Shown one piece after another: positions 33,936-43,750 of a stretch of DNA of 64,000 bases. Both the position numbers and the translations under genes were made by a program. Under the pieces are notes generated by a model that saw only the letters and a list, made by a program, of their open reading frames with translations, did not search any database and was not told the origin of the DNA. Numbering within the stretch: position 1 is the first letter of the stretch; every line of letters starts with the position of its first letter. Source of the stretch: Synaphobranchus kaupii (lineage: Eukaryota > Chordata > Actinopteri > Anguilliformes > Synaphobranchidae); NCBI GenBank assembly GCA_029718625.1, contig CM056389.1:22353381-22417380 (forward strand), given 5' to 3'.

Positions 33936-34703
33936 TGTAACTGCCCTTGGTTGACTTAAAGCAGGACGCAGAGAGTCTCGACTGATGCTCCACAGTTGTA
34001 TTTTATTCTCTTCAGCGTATCGAAGCACCGTGAAAACTAGATAGATACGGAAGCAGTGTCAATACATGCCCATTCTAGCTTCACGAATCACCAAATCGAA
34101 TATTCTTGACAAACAAAAGGGAAATAGAACTTGGCTATTCGGTCTCACAGTGTGAATAAACAACAAAAACATTTCCATCCATAATAACGAATATCTCTCG
34201 CTTAAATTAGACAGATCCTAGCTATAGCCTAATGGTAACAATACAGGGCTAAGCAAGGCTAACTTCATAACGTTAACGTTACCTCATTCCGCTGACCAAG
34301 GGTGTTAAAACAATCTTCTCCGCTAAGGACAGGTAGATATTTCACAATAAATTATCTTTATAAATGGATCGTGTTCTTATCTTTGTCACACTTTCTTTTA
34401 TGCTTTCACCATAAGTGCGCTAAAACCCATGCGGTAAAACTATAGACAAAGCGGAAGTTCTCATCTCCGCTTTGTACGGAACATTAGATAAGGCAAGTCT
34501 GCCACCTATAGGACAACAAGGGTAACAACGTAGAGTTAGGTTCACTCGAAAACAAACTTATAATACATAGCCTTTCCAAAAGGAATAATAAACAACTTCC
34601 AAACAGGAGATGAAACAAAGGAAAACTCTACCATTATTTAAAACTACTGTTGACTCTAGGACATTTAAGGCAACATAAAACAGCAGACTAGTGGCCATTT
34701 ACA
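33936..34703 (-). repeat. BEL/Pao 3' LTR
   Basis: 768 bp, beginning tgtaactgcccttggttgac and ending agtggccatttaca on the plus strand. It pairs with 41409-42174. Confidence 0.96.
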
Positions 34704-34711
34704 CTCCCACC
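34704..34711 (-). promoter_or_regulatory. Candidate polypurine tract of the BEL/Pao element
   Basis: The minus strand reads ggtgggag directly upstream of the 3' LTR, the position where plus-strand DNA synthesis is primed. Confidence 0.5.
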
Positions 34712-34822
34712 AAATCCTGCTATGAAGGACAACTTAAAAAATGAATGATGAATACAGGATTTCTAGATCGATATATGACTATTTAGCTATATCAATAGAG
34801 TGTATGTGGTGTAGCGTGAGTT

Positions 34823-37800
34823 CTAGTCACTCTCAAGAAGGAGCACTAATTTCTGTACTGGTCTCTCGATAATGGAAGGTTTGGATGAATGACCTTGGTT
34901 GAGCTTCCCTGTTTGAATCTTGACTCTTCGGACCAGACCATCACTCTCTTGAGTGACCTCGACTACCTTTCCTAGTAGCCACTGGCTTCTTGGGAGGTTG
35001 TCGTCTTTGATAATGACTATGTCATTTGTCTTGAGGTTACGACGAGGTACATGCCACTTCTGTCTGGTGGAGATGTTCAAGAGGTACTCTTTCCTCCAGC
35101 GGCCCCAGAACTGCTCGATTAAGTACTGAACTCTGCGCCACCTCTTAGTTGCATACATGTCCTCCTTCACAAATTTCCCAGGGGGTGGCAGAGCAACCTT
35201 TGACTTCATCATGATGAGATGATTAGGCGTCAACGGTTCTAGAGCCTTTGGATCATTGATTCCGTCTATTGTCAGAGGGCGGCTGTTAACGATGGCTATG
35301 GCTTCATAGAACAATGTTCTAAGCGAAGCGTCGTCAAGTCTCCCTGGACACTGTGCGAGAGTGCCATTCAGTACATTCCTGATGGTCCGGATCTGGCGTT
35401 CCCAGACACCGCCTGCATGGCTAGCTGAGGGAGCATTGAAGACAAAATCACACTGCTTGTCAGCTAGGAACGCTTCCAGTAGCTTGGTGTCACACTGTTT
35501 GAGCGCCTCTCTAAGTTCATTTCTGGCTCCTACGAAGTTTGAACCATGATCACAGTGAAGTTCACGGACAGCTCCTCGGAGGCTGATGAAGCACCTCAAT
35601 GCATTGATAAATGCATCCGTTGATAGATCTTCGAGCATTTCGATATGGACAGCTCGAGAAGCGAAGCACGTGAAGACCAGGCCGTACCTTTTATATTCCT
35701 TACGAGCCTTCTTGATTATGAAAGGACCAAAGCAGTCCATACCGCTGTACGTAAAGGGCCCTGAAGCTTCAACACGCTCCTTAGGGAGCGCGGCCATTTG
35801 CTGTTCTTCTGTAGGACGTCGAAGTTTCCTGCATTGTACGCAGTTGTGTATCAGTTTGGCCACTAGTTTGTTCCCACTGATGACCCAGAAGCCATTTGCT
35901 CTGAGCTCCATCTGGGTTTGGCCTCGACCCTGGTGACAAATCTTGGCATGACAGTGGGCCAGAACCAGCTTAGTGATATGGCTATCCTTCGGAAGGATTA
36001 CTGGGTGTTTTAGCTCCTGTCTGAGAGATGACTTCTTCAGTCTTCCGCCGACACAAAGGAGTCCTTTGTGCAAGATAAGGTCAAGGGAGAAGAGAGGGTC
36101 AGAACTTGGAAGTCTCTCTCCTCTCTGAAGGGTCTTAACTTCTTGGTGGAAGGCTTTCTGATGGACGAGCTTGATTATTGTTTCAGTAGCTCTCTCCCGT
36201 TCTGTGATGGTCACTACCTCACTGCGGTATTTTTGTTTAGATCCCAGTCTTTTGATTCTTGCGATCACGTTGAGGAGCTTAGTCCAAGAAGAAATCTGAC
36301 CTAGCCGGTCAAGAATGTCTGCACAATCATCGAGTCTGGTCGCACATGCCAGAGCCGTCTTGACCTCGGGATCACCTATGAGTAGCTCCGTTGTGGAGTT
36401 GGGCTTTGTGTGCACTTCTTGCTCCCAAAGAAATGTTGGTCCTTGAATCCAATTTGATGAAGAGATTTGCGTTGCTTGAAGGCCTCTGGAGGCATGATCT
36501 GCAGGATTTTCTGCCGTATCCACGTGATGCCATTGGCAGGGGTCTGTGTTTTCCCTTATCAGCTGAACCCGGTTTGCGACAAAGACGTGAAACCTGCGTG
36601 CGTCATTGTTTATGTATCCCAGTACAACTTGGGAGTCCGTCCAAAAGAATTCTTCGTCAATTTTCATTTCAAGTTCGCGCTTCAACGTGACACTTAATCT
36701 AGTTGTCACTACAGCTGCGGAGAGCTCCAACCTTGGGATGCTCATGACCATTGTTGGTGCTACCCTGGCTTTGGCCATCGCCAGACTTGTGTGGACTGCA
36801 CCTCTGTCATTTTTGCATCTAATGTATGAACATGCGCCGTACCCCTTGCTACTGGCATCGGAGAAGTGATGCAGTTCAATTTTGACGATGTTTTCAAAGT
36901 CCTGAGGGTGGTAGCATCTAAGGATCACGACTTCCTTTAACGACTGGAGTCCAATTTTCCGCTCCTCCCACCGTGGTCCTAGGTCATTTGGCAGGGGATC
37001 GTCCCATCCAGTGCCCCTGCGGCATAGCTCTTGTAGGATACACTTTCCACTTAGGACGAAAGGTGCTACGAGCCCCAGTGGATCGTACAGAGAGGCAACA
37101 ACCGACAGGATACCCCGGCGGGTAGGAGGCTGGTCCTTCGCACTGGTGTTGAAGATAAGTGTGTCATTTTCTATTGACCACTGGATGCCAAGCGCACGCT
37201 CTGTAGGGGTCACATCCTGTTTGAGTTCGAGAGTTTCCGTGGACGACGCCCTTTCTGAGGGGTTCACGCATTCGAGGACTGCCTTCTGATTAGAGTCGAA
37301 CTTGTGAAGACGTAGTCCTCCTCGTTTGCATAGTTCCTGTGTGCTGATGATTAGATCTTTGGCTTCCTCGACTGACGCGATGCTGGTCAACCCATCGTCG
37401 ACATAGAAGTCTTTCTCAATGAAGGCCGACGCCGATGGGTAGTCACTTTCATGCTGCCGTGCCAGATACTTCAGTCCGAAGTTGGCGCACCCCGGAGAGG
37501 AGGAAGCTCCAAAGATGTGGACGGTCATCCTATAATCCTGCGGTTCCTTCTCCATATCTCCACCCTCCCACCATAAGAACCTTAGATAGTTTCGGGATTC
37601 AGGCGTGACGAGGAATTGGTGGAACATTCTTTCCACATCGCAGATTATGGCTATGTTCTCCTTCCTGAAGCGACAAAGGACTCCTACTAAGGGATTGATC
37701 AAGTCAGGGCCAGTGAGTAGAGTCTCATTCAGGGAGACACCGCAGAACTTAGCCGAGCAATCAAAGACGACTCTTAGCTTGCCGGGCCTTTTGGAGTGGT

Positions 37801-38311
37801 AGACGCCGTGATGGGGTAGGTACCAGGCAGTCTCTCTCTCGGTCGATGTGGGCGTCAACTCTGCATCACCCCGGCTGATCATTTCCTCCATGAAGGTTTT
37901 GTAGTGGTCGTAGTACTGTTCATTGGCCTTCAGCTTCTTCTTTAGAGACTGGAGGCGAATGGTAGCTAGTCTCTTATTGTTTGGTAGTGAGGGCGGATTG
38001 ACATTTTTGAAAGGGAGGGGCATTTCAAGGTGTCCATCCTTGTGTCTGATGTTGTCACTGAGGAACTGTATGAACTGGACATCGTCCTGGGACACATACT
38101 TCTCCTCACAAGCCCTTTCAATGAAATCTGACTCCAGAGCCTTCAGAACATCAGTGACTGGAGGGGTTGGGATTTCCTTTACTGTGACTCGATGCACAAA
38201 GCTTTGGCTTCCCTGCCTGTCTAGATGGGGATTGGATGAGCCTATTATGCTCCAACCGAGCTCAGTCCGCTGTGCGAAGGGTTCGTTCTCACCACCTATG
38301 ACAGCTTCCAA
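34823..38311 (-). CDS. BEL/Pao pol: RT, RNase H, integrase
   Basis: 1,162 codons. RT: first catalytic Asp near residue 225 ('IICDVERMF') and 'YVDD' at 303-306. RNase H: Asp485 ('HHFSDASSKG'), Glu529, Asp559 and the 'NPADHASRG' Asp605. Integrase: HHCC zinc site about 786-827 ('AHCHAKICHQG' to 'NCVQC'), then Asp859 ('GMDCFGPF'), Asp921 ('HCDHGSNF') and Glu971 ('GGVWERQIR'), followed by the family's C-terminal domain with 'RRWRRVQYLIEQFWGRWRKE'. Together these copy the RNA to DNA and integrate it. There is no ATG at the start; the first codon is TTG, so it is expected to be the downstream part of a gag-pol polyprotein. It is in the same frame as the gag frame at 40792-38396, separated by two TGA codons. 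All catalytic residues are present. Confidence 0.96.
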   Translation of the reverse strand: MEAVIGGENEPFAQRTELGWSIIGSSNPHLDRQGSQSFVHRVTVKEIPTPPVTDVLKALESDFIERACEEKYVSQDDVQFIQFLSDNIRHKDGHLEMPLPFKNVNPPSLPNNKRLATIRLQSLKKKLKANEQYYDHYKTFMEEMISRGDAELTPTSTERETAWYLPHHGVYHSKRPGKLRVVFDCSAKFCGVSLNETLLTGPDLINPLVGVLCRFRKENIAIICDVERMFHQFLVTPESRNYLRFLWWEGGDMEKEPQDYRMTVHIFGASSSPGCANFGLKYLARQHESDYPSASAFIEKDFYVDDGLTSIASVEEAKDLIISTQELCKRGGLRLHKFDSNQKAVLECVNPSERASSTETLELKQDVTPTERALGIQWSIENDTLIFNTSAKDQPPTRRGILSVVASLYDPLGLVAPFVLSGKCILQELCRRGTGWDDPLPNDLGPRWEERKIGLQSLKEVVILRCYHPQDFENIVKIELHHFSDASSKGYGACSYIRCKNDRGAVHTSLAMAKARVAPTMVMSIPRLELSAAVVTTRLSVTLKRELEMKIDEEFFWTDSQVVLGYINNDARRFHVFVANRVQLIRENTDPCQWHHVDTAENPADHASRGLQATQISSSNWIQGPTFLWEQEVHTKPNSTTELLIGDPEVKTALACATRLDDCADILDRLGQISSWTKLLNVIARIKRLGSKQKYRSEVVTITERERATETIIKLVHQKAFHQEVKTLQRGERLPSSDPLFSLDLILHKGLLCVGGRLKKSSLRQELKHPVILPKDSHITKLVLAHCHAKICHQGRGQTQMELRANGFWVISGNKLVAKLIHNCVQCRKLRRPTEEQQMAALPKERVEASGPFTYSGMDCFGPFIIKKARKEYKRYGLVFTCFASRAVHIEMLEDLSTDAFINALRCFISLRGAVRELHCDHGSNFVGARNELREALKQCDTKLLEAFLADKQCDFVFNAPSASHAGGVWERQIRTIRNVLNGTLAQCPGRLDDASLRTLFYEAIAIVNSRPLTIDGINDPKALEPLTPNHLIMMKSKVALPPPGKFVKEDMYATKRWRRVQYLIEQFWGRWRKEYLLNISTRQKWHVPRRNLKTNDIVIIKDDNLPRSQWLLGKVVEVTQESDGLVRRVKIQTGKLNQGHSSKPSIIERPVQKLVLLLESD

Positions 38312-38338
38312 CGGGGCCAGTGCTGATGGACAGTTATA

Positions 38339-38398
38339 TCAAATTAACAGTCCCACCTCACAGTCTTGGGGTGATGGTAGCTTATCTGCTAAATGTCA
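38339..38398 (-). other. Two in-frame TGA codons joining the gag-protease and RT frames
   Basis: TGA at 38396-38398 ends the gag-protease frame and a second TGA lies at 38339-38341. The 18 codons between them, and those after, continue the same frame and look like normal BEL/Pao junction sequence, so nothing else breaks the polyprotein. They could be two point mutations (the first fits a CGA-to-TGA change) or a readthrough device; the former is more likely. Confidence 0.85.
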
Positions 38399-40792
38399 GA
38401 GGTGAGGCCACATTTGTGCAGTTTTCTTTGTTGGGATGTACGACTTATCCACCGGGATGAAACTGCGAGTGTAAGCCTGGTTTACTTGAAGGTGTTTTCC
38501 AGAATGGAGTCCTCGAACTCGTAGCCCACGGATGCTCTTACTTGGTAGGACTGTATCAATGGCGGTCATAGTGCTAAGTTTTAGCTTCACCGGTTGGGCT
38601 TCCACATTTAGGTCATCAAGGAGGTCTTCCAGGATGAAGGTTGAATCACTCTGTGTATCAAGTAATGCGTATGTGAGGATTTCTCTCTCTGGCTCTTGTC
38701 TTGAGGATACCAGGACTGGGACTATGCTTGAAGTGGCAGGGACATGCTGTGTTGACGCATGAGATGTGACTTCGTGCACTTCCTCAGCGTCACTGTTGTC
38801 TGCAGATGTGGAGTTACCTTTCATTTCTTCCGTTGTTTCTTGTCCCCTCTCTTCGTGTAGGCAGGTTGGATGTCGACGATTACAGATGCTACAGGTGTAC
38901 CGCCTTTTGCACTCCTTGGAGACGTGCCCTTTCCTTAGGCATCCAAAACAAAGGCGGTTTTCATGGATGAACGCTTTCTTATCTTCCATAGTCTTCAAAG
39001 CGAAGGTAGGACATCTGCCGATGCCATGTGTTTCATCCTTACATACAGAGCAAGGCGGTTTCACCTTAGAATGGGATGTTCCTCCTGTCTCTCGGATGGA
39101 GTTCCTTTCTCGAGTGCTGGTGTTAAGAGCTCTAGCTCTCTTGGAAGATCTTTCGTCGGTACTCTTGGCGTTCATGAGGAATGGGGAGGCAATAGGATTG
39201 CAGGCTATCCGGACCTCTTTGTTTAAGAACTTGGTGAAGTATGCAAGGTCTGGGTACTTCCCGGAGTTGTCAAGTTGATCTACCACGATCCGGCTCCACT
39301 TCCGCACAATCCATTCCGGTAGCTTCTTAAGCAACTTGTGGTTCTCTTCGCAATCATTTAGGATAGCCAGCCCTTTGACATGGGGTGTTGCCTCTGCACA
39401 TCCCTGCAGAAAGTCTGCAAATTCTCTGAGTGCCAGAGGGTCGGTTGCGTCAATTTTAGGCCATTTGGCGAGTTTGTCTCGGAAAGCTCTTTGTACTATA
39501 AAAGGGTTCCCATATCTCTCTTGGAGGACTTTCCAGGCTCCCTTGTACGCATCGTCTGAGCTTCGGTAGAAGAATCCTTCTACAGCCTTGAGTGCTTCTC
39601 CAGTAAGGTACGTTTTCAGGTAGAACATTTTCTCACTAGCTGGGATGGGTTTCTGATCGATAAGAGCCATGAAAGACATCTTCCAGTCTACGAATTTGAT
39701 GGGGTCACAATTAAACACTGTCGGTTCGGGCACGGGTAGGCGATTTATGCTTAGTGAATTCGCTAATGCCTGGACTAGGCTGGAAGTTTCCTCAGGTGCT
39801 GTTATTCCCAGGGATGCTGGTCGAGGTTGGAACGACATGGCCTTTGGGTTTAGCTGAGCTGCGTGTTTAATCTCTTGGTGAGCAGCGTCCGTTTTGTGGT
39901 TCCCATCATCCTCATTATCACTTCCGAAACTCTCGTATGCTCTAACTCGAGCTGCAGCTACCTGAACTTCCTTATCTGCTTGCAACTGCACTAGCTTTGT
40001 TCTTTCCTCTTCCAGCTCTATTCGACTATTTGCCCGTTTTTGCTCTATCTCTGCCAACATTTTTGCTTCTTCAAGTTTCAATTCACTTTCCATTCTTGTG
40101 AATCGTGCTTGCTGAGCCTGGATATCTTTCATCACCTTTGCTTGTTCTCGTTTGGCTGCAAGTTCTGCTTCTGCGTCTAATCGTTTGCTGGAGCTATTGG
40201 AGGCTGCACTGGAGTGGTTATTAGATTTCTCTGATGTCTCCGAGACTACAGTTTCAGTTTTGGTGTAGCCGAAGACGGACCCATATTCAGCCTTGTTTAG
40301 TGCCATCCTTACTCTGACTTTCTCAAGTTGTTCATTATAGTTCTCGTTAATCGTTTTTAGTCGCTTGTTCACAAGGTCAAGTATCTCTTCAGTCGGAATA
40401 TTGCAGGCGTCCATTTTATTCGCGATATCTGGAGTTGTAGTACGGTTACGTGTAATGGGCTCATACTGACGGCGTACTATATCATATCTTGTTTTGATTT
40501 CACTTTGGATTTTATCAAGGTCGTCTGGAGAGCAGAGGGCCTTCAATGTTGACCTACTCTCTTTCGCTGTCTGCTTCCAGGACTCATAAGCCTTATTAAA
40601 GGCATTCTCATGTTTTCCGGCATTCTGGTAGTGCATCTCTTGGCCCCTTTCTGTTAGAGCCCTTTGGCGGGATTCTGGCTTGTCTTGAGCCTCTAAGGAT
40701 TCGCTCTCCTCTAGTTCACTGCTCACCTCCTTTTCCTGGAGCGATTCGCTCTCCTCTAGTTCACTGCTCACCTCCTTTTCCTGGAGCGACAT
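38396..40792 (-). CDS. BEL/Pao gag and protease
   Basis: 798 codons. A perfect 15-residue tandem duplication (LQEKEVSSELEESES) opens the protein. Residues ~200-285 are a long charged coiled coil. Residues ~350-530 match the Pao-type gag domain ('FNCDPIKFVDWKMSFMALID' and following). Three Cys-rich zinc knuckle-like sites lie at 581-645, including a classical CCHC ('CFGCLRKGHVSKEC', 615-628). An aspartic protease-like block follows at ~705-730 with 'ALLDTQSDSTFI' (Asp712). The frame ends at the TGA noted above. Gag packages the RNA and the protease processes the polyprotein. The leader between the 5' LTR and the ATG is 616 bases. Confidence 0.93.
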   Translation of the reverse strand: MSLQEKEVSSELEESESLQEKEVSSELEESESLEAQDKPESRQRALTERGQEMHYQNAGKHENAFNKAYESWKQTAKESRSTLKALCSPDDLDKIQSEIKTRYDIVRRQYEPITRNRTTTPDIANKMDACNIPTEEILDLVNKRLKTINENYNEQLEKVRVRMALNKAEYGSVFGYTKTETVVSETSEKSNNHSSAASNSSSKRLDAEAELAAKREQAKVMKDIQAQQARFTRMESELKLEEAKMLAEIEQKRANSRIELEEERTKLVQLQADKEVQVAAARVRAYESFGSDNEDDGNHKTDAAHQEIKHAAQLNPKAMSFQPRPASLGITAPEETSSLVQALANSLSINRLPVPEPTVFNCDPIKFVDWKMSFMALIDQKPIPASEKMFYLKTYLTGEALKAVEGFFYRSSDDAYKGAWKVLQERYGNPFIVQRAFRDKLAKWPKIDATDPLALREFADFLQGCAEATPHVKGLAILNDCEENHKLLKKLPEWIVRKWSRIVVDQLDNSGKYPDLAYFTKFLNKEVRIACNPIASPFLMNAKSTDERSSKRARALNTSTRERNSIRETGGTSHSKVKPPCSVCKDETHGIGRCPTFALKTMEDKKAFIHENRLCFGCLRKGHVSKECKRRYTCSICNRRHPTCLHEERGQETTEEMKGNSTSADNSDAEEVHEVTSHASTQHVPATSSIVPVLVSSRQEPEREILTYALLDTQSDSTFILEDLLDDLNVEAQPVKLKLSTMTAIDTVLPSKSIRGLRVRGLHSGKHLQVNQAYTRSFIPVDKSYIPTKKTAQMWPHL

Positions 40793-41408
40793 TTTATATG
40801 ATTTGTGTACCTGGTTTGACTATTTGACTGCAAAATGTAGTTGTCATATGCCTGGGATAAACCTCTGTGAGTAGCGACTTTAACTCTATGATGGGTGATA
40901 CTACTCTCACTTTGAAATTTAGATTACTATTTGGACACTGTAGGGATTTCAGTACAAAGGAGAAATGATTTAGAGTTATGACCATAAGTTAGGGGGGAGC
41001 TAAACAACTGGACAATTTCACTCTTAAAATAGCCTAGCGTTAACTTATAAGACAATACATTCAACTTTGCCATAGGCTACTATAAACTTGTACTTATTCT
41101 CGCAGCTGGAAGGAAGGTCCCTTTCAACCTTTAAAATATTGTCCACTGTGAAAGATTTCAATTTCAAAATGGTTAATCATATAGCCTACTTGCATGTGTA
41201 GCTCCTTTAAGGTCTCTGATTACAGTCTCTTGCTGAACCTGTGGTATATAGGCTACTGTGATACGTTGTCCTCTTCCAATCTTGCTTGGAGGTGGGTGTC
41301 GATTAGATCAACCGTTCAATGGCTGGATGGTGATCTAGCGTAGATTCATTGGAGGATGACAACAACGCTGACTTGACGAACGTCTCAGATGTAGCATTGA
41401 GTTTTCAC
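40793..41408 (-). other. BEL/Pao 5' leader
   Basis: Non-coding leader between the 5' LTR and the gag ATG. The first bases after the LTR read gtgaaaactcaatgctac on the minus strand; this is not a standard TGG-type tRNA primer site, so the primer is unknown. A 63-codon frame at 40794-40985 is not supported as a gene. Confidence 0.6.
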
Positions 41409-42174
41409 TGTAACTGCCCTTGGTTGACTTAAAGCAGGACGCAGAGAGTCTCGACTGATGCTCCACAGTTGTATTTTATTCTCTTCACCGTATCGAAGCA
41501 CCGTGAAAACTAGATAGATACGGAAGCAGTGTCAATACATGCCCATTCTAGCTTCACGAATCACCAAATCGAATATTCTTGACAAACAAAAGGGAAATAG
41601 AACTTGGCTATTCGGTCTCACAGTGTGAATAAACAACAAAAACATTTCCATCCATAATAACGAATATCCCTCGCTTAAATTAGACAGATCCTAGTTAGCC
41701 TAATGGTAACAATACAGGGCTAAGCAAGGCTAACTTCATAACGTTAACGTTACCTCATTCCGCTGACCAAGGGTGCTAAAACAATCTTCTCCGCTAAGGA
41801 CAGGTAGATATTTCACAATAAATTATCTTTATAAATGGATCGTGTTCTTATCTTTGTCACACTTTCTTTTATGCTTTCACCATAAGTGCGCTAAAACCCA
41901 TGCGGTAAAATTATAGACAAAGCGGAAGTTCTCATCTCCGCTTTGTACGGAACATTAGATAAGGCAAGTCTGCCACCTATAGGACAACAAGGGTAACAAC
42001 GTAGAGTTAGGTTCACTCGAAAACAAACTTATAATACATAGCCTTTCCAAAAGGAATAATACACAACTTCCAAACAGGAGATGAAACAAAGGAAAACTCT
42101 ACCATTATTTAAAACTACTGTTGACTCTAGGACATTTAAGGCAACATAAAACAGCAGACTAGTGGCCATTTACA
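41409..42174 (-). repeat. BEL/Pao 5' LTR
   Basis: 766 bp, near-identical to 33936-34703. For a minus-strand element this is the promoter-bearing LTR. Confidence 0.96.
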
Positions 42175-43718
42175 ATGTGCATTATCTTAATGTTAGGAAG
42201 TAAAAAGTGAATTAGCTAATCGCTAGGTTTAGCTAATGTTAGTAGCTAGATAATTTGTGTGAACGACTGCTACGCCTGCGAAACATTAATGTTAACCTAA
42301 TGCGATACGTTAAGCATATTGTGAACATCAAAACAGTGTTAATTTGAACTATTATTACATTGATAGGGGTGCTACGTTGTACGATTTCTCAAAAATAGAT
42401 TGGATACCGCCTGTAAACATTACCTGCGCTGGTCAGGCAGGGTGTGAGCGATATGAGAGAATCCAGAAGAGGGTGAAAAGAAAATGTAACGTAACATTAA
42501 GCACAAAATAATAATGCATTTGAAAGTAATAATGAAAGTAACGGTAAATGTACTTTATGTGTTGAACTGATTCGCCTTTTATCCATCTAGCTAAAGTATG
42601 TTGCTGAAGTAGGCTACTGTAGCCTACCGTTAATACTTTAACATGTAACATATCACTTTGACTCCTTATAATATTTGTTTATGTTGGTATTATTGTTTTG
42701 TGATGTTGTGCACTGTATATTTTGTGTACATTTTTATATTGTTGAGCTACCTGTAAGCATCGCGCAAAGCAAATTCCGATCATGGCAATAAAGGAAAATA
42801 AAGCAACCTCCTGATTAAATGTGATAGCCTATAAATTTGGTTTGCATAACATTATGGCATTTGGACTCCAACAACGCCGTTGGCGTAAACAAGTGGGTGT
42901 GTCTGACCAAATTGTGACGCAAGTGACAGGCCTCATTTTACTAGAAAGTCTCTGAGCAGCCAGGATTTGTAAACTTTTCTTTTAGGGAGGGGGGAGTTAA
43001 TTGTGTTATTATTCTTGTTTATTATTATTATTATTATTAGGCCATGAAAGGTATAATAATAATAATAAGTAAATTATTAAGTAACACTGTTTTAGATGTA
43101 GCTAACGTTAGCTAATATAGCCTAGCCTAATTGCTGTATCTTGCTGTCGCTTCTTGTTGGTTTTATTAGCTAACGTTATTAACTTTTTATTTATTTGACG
43201 TCTAATGTCACCCTTCAACCGTGAGGTAACGTTAGCTATCTAGCAAAAGTTAACAGCCAAATGAAGTTAGTTTAACTTGATAACTTACTGGAATGTTACA
43301 TAAATGTTACATTCAGAGAGTTAACATTAGTTAATCCTCATGAATGGATGTTTTATATCTTTCTTGCTATTGTCACAAACGTGAACATCTGTGTTATCTG
43401 AGTGTTATTTACTAAATTAGAAAAACGATGACTAAAACAGCAATTAAAGGCCTTATGATTACGGTCACTTCTTAAAGTTCAAAAACAATAGTTGCAGCAG
43501 TTTTTATTAATAGTCAGTGTTAACATTATTCCAGTGAGTCATATATATTGTACGTGATTCAATAACGATTTCATATTGAGTACACCTGAAAAATATGGCT
43601 TTATTACTTTCCCAGATATTAAATGCCTAATGTTAGGACAATATGCTTTATTGGCACAGCATTAGCCTACTTATTGAAGTTGTACATTAGTATTAGGCGA
43701 TGAAAGGTATTATTCGTA

Positions 43719-43750
<32 letters not shown>

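Larger units (their letters stand above)
33936..42174 (-). mobile_element. BEL/Pao LTR retrotransposon, near complete, minus strand
   Basis: The 8,239-bp element has two LTRs that start tgtaac and end ttaca on the plus strand, and is flanked by the 5-bp direct repeat atgtg (33931-33935 and 42175-42179). Between them, minus-strand gag-protease and RT-RNase H-integrase frames of BEL/Pao type fill most of the interior. About six substitutions and one 2-base indel separate the LTRs (about 99% identity), so the insertion is young. Two in-frame TGA codons lie between the two long frames. Confidence 0.97.

Noticed and set aside
35361..39857. Plus-strand frames within the BEL/Pao region
   Set aside because: Shadows of the long minus-strand gag and pol frames.
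33936..42174. Endogenous retrovirus with envelope
   Set aside because: Domain order and sequence are BEL/Pao type, and there is no room or frame for an envelope gene downstream of integrase.
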